Source: Hymenolepis diminuta (lineage: Eukaryota; Platyhelminthes; Cestoda; Cyclophyllidea; Hymenolepididae). Taken from it: DNA of 64,000 bases. The stretch is taken from assembly GCA_900708905.1 (NCBI GenBank), contig CAADRB010000125.1, positions 8,137 through 72,136 on the forward strand. The letters are read 5' to 3'. A program made the translations under genes and the position numbers. Of the stretch, positions 12,363 to 23,618 are shown one piece after another (the stretch's first letter is position 1; each line of letters starts with the position of its first letter). A model generated the notes under the pieces. The model had not been told where the DNA came from. It did not search any database and worked only from the letters and a program-made list of their open reading frames with translations.

Positions 12363-15300
12363 GTGACCAATATTTCTACAGCTTAGTGTTGATTGTACTT
12401 AATGACTAGTCATCTTGACAGGTAACCGTAGTTTGTAATAAATTCTCTCCACTCGACACCTTCCTTGTCCTTGCTACTTTGAACTCTGCCCAGCTAATTC
12501 TGAGGGTAAACTTATACTAGAGGACTCTACCTGTCAGCAACTAGTTTAACTTCCTAAGAGAATTGCTAAGTTTTAGCAAGAGGCTTATTTGTGCAGTATC
12601 CGCCACAACTTAAAGTGTTCTCGCAAAAAAACAACACATTATTTAGGACAGTGACTTTAAATTGTCTTTATGACAATAATGAAACTGTTAACAAAAGACT
12701 AGGTACGACCGTACAAAAGATATTTATGTATATTCGTTCTTCGTACTACATTCGAAAAACGAGATGGAAGATCAAGGTAAATATCAATACCACACTACTC
12801 TATCCTAATATCTAACAGAGAAATTTTCCGCACTTTGCCTTTTTAAATGATGACAATTTTCGCCGAAGAAAGCCAACAAATAGAATTGAAGTGTTGACGT
12901 ATTAAACATGACATAAATTAAAGAAAATGAGTGCTAAAGTTAAATTGAATTATATTCAGCCAGCAATAAAGCACAAGTCACAGTATCGGAGCACGTCCAT
13001 TGTAATATTCTACGCATTTCACGCTTAAAGATTTCTTTAACATGATTTCGTAAACCCTGGCTTTCCGTAAATATATATGGGAAAAATTTCAGCTTTTGAA
13101 GCAGCAATCGGGGGTCTTTTAAATTTCTTATTGATTGAGGTGTCGAATTAGTTTATGTTACAACATGATTGTCAGGTCAAACGATATTAATTTTGTACAC
13201 ATCTGTGTCCACACACCTATACCGATATTAATATGCCACTAAACAAGCTTCATAAATTAACCGCCGCTGCACTTTCTCACTTTTTAATCCACCGCCAACA
13301 CCTATCCTCCTGTCATTAATTCATGTAAGGCACTGGCAAATATCTAGATACTGAAAATGGTGCAAGAGTGGGGTAATTGGCGATTAAAAGAAGAAAAGCA
13401 TAAGTCAAATTGCAAAACAATTTGTTTACCAGAACTAAGTGCATCTAGCTAATAAAATTCCAGATTTCTATTTTTTCTTATTCTAGAACACCATCTGGCA
13501 GAAAGTTGGCAACGGTGACGATGTTAAGTAGATTTTTGCTGCAAAATTACATCTGAATTAGGGCCAAATATTGTTTCAATTTTTTGCATTTATTCCCAAC
13601 ATATTCCGATTCAATTAATGTTTAAGTGAATTTCAGTATTTGTCCTTATTAGGCACCAATTGCCATAGAAATAAATCTTGTATCATTAATAAACATTATT
13701 GTTTCATTTACTGATAATTTTAACTTCAATACCCGACTTTGCAATTTCTGCACTAAAGACAAATCGGGATGCTTCAGCGTGTATATTAATATGCTTTGAA
13801 TTGCTCAACTTTGGTGCTAATTTTCATCAATTTTCATCAATTTAGTTGAGAATTAAAAACAAACTAATATCCTGTGAAGCCAGATGGATGGAACATTAGC
13901 TCCTATTGACTGCATTTGGTCAAGGCACGAAACAGATCAGTGGCTTAGACAGAATAAAAGACATAAAGTTATTTGAATGTCGAGAAAGGTCCAGAGATCT
14001 GTTTAACGTCATGAAAAATATTTCTGATAATACTTTAAATACGCGATTTTAAAGAGAATGCATTCATCGTGATGCTTCTATCATCCTACTTTTGACACAA
14101 TCTCGGATTTCATACATTTTAACCATACAACTACACATCGGTAGTTTGGCTATAATGTAAATCTATTTATGAATATTCGAGAGAGTAGAGCTCCATTTAA
14201 TAGGAATAAATTAAGGATCCCCATGACAGTTAATAAAACTGGACATTTGTTGGATTAGGGAGAACCTTTGTTTGCTATCCTTGTCAGAACTGCAACGAGA
14301 ATAGCCACAAAAAGGCTTCCATCGAGAATCTCCTACGAATCGTTCAATGAGACAGAACCAGTACAATAAGAGAGTATTAACTCAGACGAGGTTGAGTTAT
14401 GGTACGTTAGTGGAGGCAAATATTAATTCTAGAAGATACATTCACTTGACCATGATTGGCATTCCGTTCAACACTGCTTCCGATATTACTATCGTCTCCA
14501 CTACGTATGGAAAAACTTGAGAGCCCTTAACTAGGTATTGTGCCCTTTAAAGTGCTTCAGTGATGCTCTGCGACCCTACCGACTGGTGCGATGCAACTCT
14601 TCACGAACTTAAAAATAATTTATATCCTGCCTTAAGTCCGCTACACAAAGTACGTTCTAGCAATCCACTTTTGTTCGTGTACGTCACAACTATGTAAAAC
14701 TGACCCTCGAAACACAGTCTCTCTGCCTCTTTCTTGAATTGAAGTATTCAATTACTCTCAGTCTTCTGACTTTAAGTACAATGACCACAATTTGGTGCTG
14801 TGGAGTAGTTGGGATTTCAACCACTCCCGCCTTTTTTTGGTCGGTAGCCTAATACTGAAGAAGGCATCCCAGAAGAGGCAGAAAACTGTGACTTTGTGGA
14901 CTTGCGAACACTCAACAACCCTTTTTCACCTCTTTCCGTTCAAATTTTTATTTTCTTCCGATTTTTCACCAAATACTTCCCACACTGAGAACAAGCTATT
15001 TTTATCCTCCCTTTTCGTGTCGCCTTTCTGAACACTAAGCATTTTATCATTTCCAATGAGCAACGAATTTCTTATCCCCCACAATGTCTTTTACATTTTG
15101 TCATTCTCTTCCTACTCAATACTTGGTCTTCATCGACCTTTGATAGAAAGTGCTATGCCAATGCTAAGAGGAGATTCTACTATATTTACTGCCTATTCTC
15201 AGACTGAACTCACCTCCCTCCGCTCATACTAATTATGTGCGACTCACAACAGGCAGGGATGACAACGATACACTATCAAAATTCCTTTCTTTAAAAACTG

Positions 15301-17533
15301 GGTGTACAACTTGAAGCACACTTCCTTTCCTCTGATAGCACCGGACCTGCATGATACAGCACAATTCGCAGGCACGATGTCGTTTTTTGTCTCTCATTCA
15401 ATCGCATGAGTTGCAGCTTCTATCTGAACGCACACTCCCTGGCAAAAACTTCATCCATGCAGTTCTTTTATCTTTTTTCAGTACATCTTCGTGAGTTACA
15501 ATTACTGACACCAAATGAGTCTGTTCGCACACTTCCAAATAAATTCTCACACTCTTCTCGCCCATATTTTCCATTTCCTTCATATGTTGCATACATTTAC
15601 TCAATTGCGAATAAACATATCAACCGAATCACTGAGTTCGATCTCGTTCAAAGTTTTTCTTTCACAATTTATATCAGCACACTACCAGATTTCAGACTTA
15701 TGGATTATGGATCAAGTGCAATTTGTCACTTTTTTAAAATCTCAATAAATTTTCTTCGTTTTTAATCTGTTATATGCACGGACTTTGAGCAAATGTATGG
15801 GCTGATCAATCGAATTCGGTCCATCAACAGAGTTTTGTCATTTGTTTCACCACACAACTGCAGGAGATGAGTTTATTTTGTTTCAATTGATATGAACAGA
15901 TTCTTGAAAGTTGCTACAAGTATTGCCTGAACGATTAAGGCAAATTTTTCTCACGGATACCTAGGATTTTTGATAGTTGATGAGCCCTTCCCATTGTTAG
16001 CAGTACTGGAAACACCTCATTGCCCCAACTTATCAACCCGAATACTCCATTTTCTAACACTCCTAACATATCTATGTCACCTCGCGCTCCTCGAGACCGA
16101 AGAGGAGCTTGAGGTGTCACTCATAAAGTGATAAGAATCGTGTATTCTGACTTACAATTAGGGCAAAGGGTGTGTCCCTGAAACCCCCCTCTGTTTAATT
16201 TTCTGTAAAATCTATTTAAGAGCAGATCCCTAAACACAGCCCCCTTTATATCCTTCTCGAATTGACATTTTAAAATAACAACAAATGATAATAGGCCTGA
16301 TAACTTAGTGGCTTGGACTAGTCAGACGTTTCCAGGTTTTACGGCTAATACCTTGGTCCTGGCGGCTTCCTAGAATCTGGAGAAGGCTCTAACCATATCC
16401 TACCATAACTTCATCTCAATAAAATGCTATTTCTCTCTTCCTCAAATATGCATTCAAAGTGAATATGGCATTCTTATGTTCCTTCCTCGAGTTATTTCAC
16501 CTGAGGTCCATATGGGGCAGTTCAATGAGTTAAAATCCATCCTAACGAATTAGTCGGTGACTACTTACCCACGTAGAAAGCACCAATTCTCATTACGAGA
16601 TCACCGAAATTAAACTCCGTGGAGCCGAATTAGTCGGTTATCTACATGCAGGCTGATTCAGTGCCCCTAACTATTTCACAGATAAAACTTTCTCTCACCT
16701 CATCATAGTGCTGCGCTGATGTAGCGACTATTTTCAGAGATTGAGCCTGCATTCTTTCAGCGATGTATTTTGTATGAAAACGGATGCTTCTCAAGAACAA
16801 ATCTTATTGCAAGGCTAATTTTCTCTAACGGTTTGCTCATTAAATACCAAGATAAAATCCCCCCAAAGACTAGTTTGAATAGTGTTGGATTGAGTGAAGG
16901 TGTATTGTGATCAGTTATATGGGAAACCTGTTTTATACCATCTCTCATACTAACCAAAATCAACCAGTGTAGCTGGCTAGATTTGCGTTGATGAGCACCG
17001 ATCTTGAGGCATTCTAGCTAGAAAGGTGTGCATCCTAAAGTGGACTTGACGAGTCAGTCTCTTAGAGAAAAAAGCTCTCAAGCCTCATCTGCACCCACAT
17101 ACTGGAATGAATAAGAAGAACGAAGTAAATATTCAATTAGACTGGTCTATTGTAGCTACAAAAATCGTCACTTTTGATTTTACTCCCACAAGTTGACGGA
17201 ATTCGCGATTAATTTATAACTGCATACAAATATCCACCGAAAAGGAAGTAATGCTGCTTAATTGCATTAGCACTCCTCATTCTGTAACCGTAATTTTATT
17301 CAAAATAGAAGAGACCGATTAAGATACCAAATGCAAAATTCTTTCTTAATCCATAATTACATAAGGATAAATAAAATTTCTCTTATGGAGGATTTTAAGA
17401 GGCCAAAGATAACCTAAACTTGTTAATGAAATGCAGATCATGAAAATAAAATGTTGGGTTTTAACCTCACACCAAAATTCAATTAAAAGTAGTATATTTG
17501 CCCTATCTTCCGGATCAAACATGTAATTGCTTA
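12363..17533. other. Intergenic; GC-richer stretch 14250-16700 without a recognisable gene
   Basis: The GC-richer part holds overlapping open frames on both strands (up to 119 codons at 15406-15765), but no motif or splice pattern. A 12-nt word GAATTAGTCGGT occurs twice about 80 nt apart near 16548 and 16628. Probably decayed repeats. Confidence 0.45.
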
Positions 17534-18132
17534 TTAGAAAGAGAGCAAAGCGAAACAATCCTCCAACCCATATTCCAATTTAAAGTAATAATAATAGGTA
17601 AGCTCAATATCTGAGTCCTCGTTTGACGCTGCAGTTTGTCCTCGTGGCATACGTTGGCCAAGTTTGTGGACTGCTATCACAGACTGCAACGGTAAATCTA
17701 CTGCTCGATAAGCCAACTCAGTTCAGCAACTTGACGAATGTTTGCTCTTGATAATTACACAGAGCTCTTCGGTTTGCTGATTCTCTCACAACTCGACTAC
17801 ATTGTTTTCTCTTTCTATAACTGTCTCTTATCTCTCATTATTAACCTTCACAGTGCATCGACCAAATTCTATCTTGTGCTCCTGTCCTGCAAAAATAATC
17901 TCTTCCAATTTATCCCTTGACAGTGAGAAATTGAAGAGCCTAAACTGAGCTCCATCATGCGAACAGTTTTGATCAAGAGACGCGTATGAAATATTTTGAA
18001 ATTCTTGATACGTGAGCAGGAGGCTACTATTTGAATTAACGCTGCAAATGCATTTGCCCTCATAGATTAAATAAGGCAAATTAGAGAGTTGCTCATTCGA
18101 ACCAGTTGAACAATTGCTCCAGTAGGCTTCCA
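17534..18132 (-). CDS. Possible orphan gene fragment: Cys- and N-glycosylation-rich exon plus a second exon
   Basis: Not recognised. On the minus strand an open stretch runs 18132-17846 between an acceptor-like ATTCGTAG and a donor-like AAG|GTTAAT. It encodes about 95 residues beginning EAYWSNCSTGSNEQLSNL and ending EFGRCTVK. It has five cysteines and five N-x-S/T sequons (NCS, NSS, NIS, NCS, NFS), as expected of a secreted or ectodomain segment. A phase-compatible second open stretch starts at 17716 after CTGAACTGAG (LAYRAVDLPLQSVIAVHKLG), leaving a 129-nt intron, and runs to a stop at 17534. Base composition here is GC-richer than the flanks. No start, signal peptide or membrane segment was found, so it is partial or a relic. 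Chance is a real alternative. Confidence 0.3.
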
Positions 18133-20589
18133 CTACGAATTCACATACATGCAGGCCACATACACTGCGTACTTACAATGTATGCTGTGTAATTTGTACG
18201 AAGTTACTGGACATTGCTATATAAATTCTACAATCTTTAATTTATCCTCTCTTTTTTCTATTCTCTTATTTTGTGAATAATTTGGGGTCAATAGACTGGA
18301 GTTACGCCACCTAGAGATAGTAAACCACCGCTTCTTGCATGGAAAAGTGAAATTCCTTCTCTGAATTGACAACGCTAGATAGTCTCTTTAGTGTTTCGAT
18401 CGTTTAGATGGCATTGGTCAACTTTCAGTTCGGTTGTTCTACACTTGTTCAAATAAATACCTATTTCAAAGCAAAGCTACAAATAAACATCTACCCAGTA
18501 TTTAGTTCTTCTATCTTGGAACTTCAAAAGCGCTTAATGTTGTGGTGAAATTAGAAAGCGAAGTTAGCAAATTTGATATTTAATATGGTTGTTTTGCTAA
18601 TATTAAAACCACTTTAAAATAAGTGTTTTAAAAAAAGTAAAAAATGGATAAGTTACTTTGTAAAAGAGCAAGTTAAACGCAATCTAAAAAGGAAAAAGTC
18701 AAGGTAGTTATTATTTGTAAGAGTGAAAATATAAAATGTGCGAAAAATTCATATGCTACGATATGATTATAAGTAGAGATAAATTCAAATTTTCCCGAAG
18801 ATCGTAAGTGTATTTAGGGAATAAACCACTTCCTTCAAGTGAAAATATTAAAATTCGTATTAAAATTAGTGGACATCGCTGCTAGTCTTATTTACTCACA
18901 CTTAATAGTAAATAGTTGCAAATAAGTCGTTCTCACTATAGTGTAAATAATTTCACATTGAGTTTGGAAGTCAAATGAAGATCTGACATTATGATGTCAC
19001 AAAGTGAACCCTTTTAATCCTCAAAGTTAGAGCAAGTTAGACCTGCGATATTTTGACATCATTCCCTGCTTACTGTTGATCTCTTTTCCCATTTAAACCC
19101 TATTGGAGTCGTTTTTTATTCCAGTTATTCATAAGCTTTCCTACGATTAAACTGGAAAATGTATTCGACGTGGCCTGAAAAACAATAGTCTTCATTACAG
19201 TAGTTAAACTTAGACAAACATTACTGCATTAGTACTTTGATAACAACTAATAGTTCAATGAGAAAGATAGTTGAAAACAAGAAACAATTTCCTATAGTAA
19301 TAAGTCTGTTATATATTCATCTTCGTTTAAAATATCGGGTACAATTTTTACTAAGAAACGAATGAATAAATTAAAGGAAATTCTTCGATTTATAGTGAAC
19401 ATGTAGTGGATATTTTTCCGGGACATGATAATGAAATAGATACATATTTTCTGGCAATCGAAAAACTCAAAAAATACATAAAGCTATCAGGACTCACAAT
19501 TGGGTCTACTGTAGGAAAAATGATATTAGGTTGGAATTTAGGAAAGTAAAACTATTCACCCTGTGAACTTGGCAAAAGGGTTATCGGTTTGTTTCATATC
19601 AACTTAAAAATATACCGAATACTGACTGTAGATGACATTTCAAGAGCAAATCCAAAGAATGCAACGCAAATAGGTTTTCAAAGACCAATGTTATGACATT
19701 TGAAAGCATACTCTTTCCAGAAATGGCTGAGTTTTTTACAATCTGTCTTTAAATTCATTATAAAAATTATTTCGTATTTTCGTCTAGCTCAAGATATGAA
19801 CTAAACGCCAGGATAAAAACTAATCCTGGAAATGACTTTGTAATTGTTGCCGATTCTTTTTAAATAATAATCGTGATAATGAATGGTATCTTATGAGAAA
19901 ATCTAAAAAGATCAACTACCGTTAAAATTTCGACGAGAAAGGAATAAAAAATTGCTGGCTGCAAATATCATTACTCCGACAGTCTTAAAATTTTAAAGAA
20001 ATGTAATATACATACTGGCCTCTCGAATTTCGTATTTTATTTTATGTTTATTGTAATAGCACTTGTTCAATACTACATGTACATATATATATATACGAAT
20101 TTAAAGTTAGCAGATGATACTGAGTTAGTCTCAATTCAAATGTCCTGGCGCCCACAACTCAATCATTGAAAGTTCAAAGCACCATAAAAGCAATCTCCTG
20201 TGAATTGTATTTTAAAAACCTCTGAAATCTGATTTAAAAATATGATAATTATTATTAAAGTCCCATATTATACATTCATTCAATGCTAACCCAAATTAAC
20301 GACTACTTAAATCTAGATAAATACCATAAGTAAAAGGAGGTACTATAGCGGGATTCAAAGGATTGCCTAAGGAGCTGTTCTGATCATTTTATTTCCTGTC
20401 ATGTTTCAAATACCATTAAATCTTACCTCATCCTTATTGGCTTGAACAAAATAAAGGATCTAATAGCAATTACTCATTGATATCTAAAGTCAAACAGCAT
20501 AATTTATAATAAAGTAACGACTTCACTTATCCTGCATCTTCCGGGTCTGAGCAGCCGCTAGTCCTTATGGGACGAAATGTCACTGGCCC
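18133..20589. other. Intergenic, no feature seen
   Basis: AT-rich sequence upstream of the orphan exon and downstream of BCAS2. No supported exon. Confidence 0.55.
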
Positions 20590-20595
20590 TTTAAT
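20590..20595 (-). terminator. Possible BCAS2 poly(A) signal (ATTAAA)
   Basis: ATTAAA on the minus strand lies about 110 nt after the stop codon. A canonical AATAAA lies further on at 20388-20393, about 310 nt after the stop. Either could be used; there is no transcript evidence. Confidence 0.35.
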
Positions 20596-20704
20596 TAAAA
20601 AAAATAAAACAGCTTTTTTAGCCCAATAAAATCCCTCAATTGATAACCACACAAAAAATTTACAAAAAAATTGTACACAAGCATCATCTACTGATGTTTC
20701 AATT

Positions 20705-22281
20705 TCATGGTTCTTCTTCATCGTTTGTAGTTGTGCCAATGCCGGCAGCATGCAGCTCCTGTTCAAGGTCCAGAATGGCCTGCTCGATTTCGTAATTTTT
20801 GCCCACCAAACTGACCCATTCTTCCTCAAGACGAGTCAGCGTCTCGCCTGACTTTGTCTGCTCCTGCTTTCGCTGCCAGTTAATCTCCTGAACCCTGCGT
20901 CTATAGCAATTAAGAGTTAGTTTAAGCAACAGACTTAGACAAATATATAACTCCATTTAATAAAGCATTTCGGATTGAATTATAGATCTTCACATTCTGC
21001 CATCCTCCCTAATCATTAGCCAATGTGTTGAACATCAAACTCATGGTCTTTAGCATGACAGTCGATCACATTAACCATTGCACCACAGGTGGCGCCAAAT
21101 AATAGTGCCCCAAAAACCACGGCAAAGAAAATTTTCTCAGTATGCTTATGAAGTAAGCACTGGTATCTCAGCAACTTCATAATAAGGTATTTAAATCTAA
21201 TTTATGTTGAAATTACGTAACATTAGTTATTAGCAAGGGGAACGGCGTCACCAACCAATCCTTAAACTTGGTCAATTATTCTGTGCACTTACCTCTGCAA
21301 CCAGGCGAATATGAACTGAATATGATCAAGAAAATGCAAATAAATACGAAATTTCGTTCTTTAGTCTAACAATTGTCAACAATTGACTCAAAAGCAAAAT
21401 TCTAATCAAACGCTCCAAAATTACTCAGGGTTTTTAAGGACAAAGTGATTTTATTTGCAACTGAGGAAATGTATAAATTCCGTTTTCAAGACCGAAAGTG
21501 GTCTGAAGACGTGAGATTCAGGAATGAACAAAATAACATTTGATGATAAACGAAAAAGAAAATGATAGTTGAACATATACAAAAACGCCACTAATACGTA
21601 TTTCTTGTGTGCATTCACCACTTTTTTCTAATAAGCTAAATAATAAAACCTAATATATAAGAATTTGATAAAGGGAGAATAAATAACATTAAAATATTCG
21701 GATACGGTTTAACCGAGTTTTTCAGGAAGCAAAAGAATGGGACTAACCTAATTTCGAGAAGTTCTTTCTCGTGCTTCTTCAGAATCTTCTCTAATTCTTC
21801 GTTATAAGTCTTCCAGACAGTAGAACCGAATTCTGTCATCAGTTCAAGATTGTTCAAACGAATAACCTGGTGTTCCAGTTGAGCCTAAAGTGACGAAAAA
21901 AATTGCTCAAATTGTGAACTATGAGAGACGGAGTTGATTATACGAAAAAAAGAGTACATGAGCATTTTCGATCGCTTCCTGCCAAGCACGAAGGTCAGTT
22001 AATTTGCTGGTAGGAGGTGGCGGCAATTCATACCTCTTCATGCTCAACATTTCCATAGGCAGTCTGTTAGCCAAACGGTGATACTCTGTACGCATCACTT
22101 CAGTCTCAAATTTTGTTGAAACGGGACCGTTGAGTGAGGGAAAATTCTCGAGATAATTCTTTGTTGGACGGTAGCGACGCATTTCCTCAGCAAGAAGAGC
22201 GTTAGCTTCCTTCATCCCATTCTCATCATAGCCCTTATCAAAATACGGTAGAGCATCCACAACGGCACTCTGATGTTCCAT
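20705..22281 (-). CDS. BCAS2: BCAS2 / SPF27, PRP19-complex pre-mRNA splicing factor
   Basis: Core subunit of the nuclear PRP19 (NineTeen) complex, which helps activate the spliceosome. Three exons on the minus strand: 22281-21958, 21884-21748 and 20900-20705 (324+137+196 nt). They join in frame to 218 residues plus stop; the human protein is 225. Introns are 73 nt (phase 0) and 847 nt (phase 2), all GT-AG. Family signatures are visible: VDALPYFDKGY at residues 8-18, RRYRPTKNYL at 35-44, LSMKRYELP at 79-87, QLEHQVIRLNNLELM opening exon 2, and WVSLVGKNYEIE at 182-193. The C-terminal half is charged and coiled-coil-like, and the protein ends in an acidic tail (NDEEEP). The start fits the family N-terminus. 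An acceptor-like pyrimidine tract with AG lies 3 nt before the ATG, so the mRNA is probably cis- or trans-spliced there. Intron 2 contains a SINE-like copy. I see no frameshift or missing segment. Identity is near certain from family knowledge. Confidence 0.97.
20965..21095 (-). repeat. SINE-like copy S4 inside BCAS2 intron 2
   Basis: Its tRNA-like head reads on the minus strand, the same strand as BCAS2. The A-box-like stretch TGGTGCAATGGTTAA is at 21084-21070, followed by a weak B-box-like stretch (GAGTTTGATGTTC) and a degenerate body. It belongs to the family described at 46395-46530. Confidence 0.45.
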
Positions 22282-22303
22282 TATCTAAAGAAAAGAATTT
22301 GAC
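22282..22303 (-). promoter_or_regulatory. 3' splice acceptor next to the BCAS2 start codon (possible trans-splice site)
   Basis: Read on the minus strand, a run TTCTTTTCTTTAG ends 3 nt before the ATG (AG at 22286-22285, then ATA). It is as good as the internal acceptors of this gene. It is either the end of a 5'UTR intron or a spliced-leader addition site. The choice cannot be made from genomic sequence. Confidence 0.45.
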
Positions 22304-23475
22304 AAAAGTAATGGAGATATATGCATCGGTTTAATAAGAATTACAATACATCAAACACGTATGTGACGTTCGTACTAGATACCAAAGATTATATGCAAAA
22401 CATGTTTTGAAGAAAATCTAACTTAAATATAAAATCCATAAAATTGTCTATGGTGGCGACAAGAATACATAAATTACTTAATCCAACAATCTAAACGCAA
22501 CCGATCGAATCCAGCCACTTTACACAGACAGAACGCGTACAACAGGTATTTTACATATCTAACCAAAAGATTTGTATCCATAAAAGACTGAGAATTAATT
22601 AGTAAAAAAATAAAAATATTCATCAACTTGAAATTTTATAAGGTTGGTTTTAATACCCTGGTTATATGTCATTTTAAATGGCTTTTTTAACATTCGAATA
22701 TAAGCAATAAAGGCGCATCAACCTTGTTAAATATTATAATTTCTAAAAGTAAAATACATTTAAACATAAGAGAATGAAACACAAAAATTGAGTATATTGA
22801 GATTTTTATATAACTCACTCAAAAAATAATTTAAACTATATTTTTCTCCGAGCAGAAACATTTGAATAAATACTTAGGAAAGTGATAAAGCCATGAAGTT
22901 TTAAAATGTGCATAAAAATGGCCATAATTATGTTGTTTATTTATGGACATAGAGCTCACTTTTCATCAGAGTCAGCGATACTTAAATCCTATTGGTTCGC
23001 ACAATGCACGAGTGATTGTATAACCTTGACAAACAAATAAACACGATAAGACGTTATCGAGTGGGTACTATTAATTTGATCCATTAGTTCCATTTTGGTA
23101 ATTCAAATTTCGTCTTAAATATTGTAAAACTACATTAAATTGCTTGGTTTAGTGTAAATTACTCTTCAACATTTTTCCACATCCAGGTTTATTACTTCAA
23201 TCATATTTTTTTTATTAATTGTGCGGCATTTGTATCTTTCCTTCATTATAAAATATTTATGTCTTTCATTAACCTTCACTATCTATATTACATCTTTATT
23301 GTATGCATCTTTATTATTTTGCTCTGATAATTTACACCAGATCTTTACTATACGATTATATGTCATTTTCAATTTATAAATATAATTTATTTTATATTCA
23401 TCTACTGTACCCCGTCTTATATTACAAAAAATATTTTCCGTGCAATTTTAGCTGATTTTTTTCTATATTTAATAG
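22304..23475. other. Divergent intergenic region between BCAS2 and the zinc-finger gene
   Basis: About 1.2 kb of very AT-rich sequence separates two genes transcribed away from each other, so it should hold both promoters. I see no clear TATA or Inr element, no coding exon and no RNA gene in it. Confidence 0.5.
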
Positions 23476-23482
23476 CTCCAAA

Positions 23483-23618
23483 ATGACGGAAAACCGTCGA
23501 TTCGGTTCTTCGGATTTCGATGAAATTGAGGACAGTGAGCTCAGTCTGTGTTGCATCTGCGGAAAAACTTTTACAGACCGCCGATCTCTTCATCTTCATG
23601 TGGCCATCGTTCACGAAG
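23483..23618 (+). CDS. Zinc-finger gene exon 1 (start codon and finger 1)
   Basis: Encodes [10 protein letters not shown], an acidic stretch, then finger 1 with the core LCCICGKTF and the ending AIVHE; it ends in phase 1 at G|GTACTT. An acceptor-like tract with AG at 23474-23475 lies 7 nt before the ATG, so a 5'UTR intron or trans-splicing site is possible. The following intron is only 45 nt. Confidence 0.85.

Noticed and set aside
12129..12386. Opposing open frames of 62-76 codons, and an Sm-site-like AATTTTTTA suggesting an snRNA
   Set aside because: The T-run sits in a small palindrome (CCAATTTTTTAATTGG). No snRNA or spliced-leader core sequence could be matched around it.
15406..15765. 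119-codon open frame on the plus strand
   Set aside because: It overlaps open frames on the other strand and in another plus frame, and has no motif and no splice or start context. A random open frame in GC-richer DNA is as likely.
16540..16640. Two-copy 12-nt word as a CRISPR-like or satellite array
   Set aside because: Only two copies and no regular array; eukaryotic context.
17590..17610. Strong plus-strand donor-like AATAG|GTAAGC as an exon end
   Set aside because: No matching plus-strand open frame or acceptor upstream. The minus-strand reading fits better.
20527..20829. 100-codon minus-strand open frame over the BCAS2 3' end
   Set aside because: It is another frame across the last BCAS2 exon and its 3'UTR, with no features of its own.
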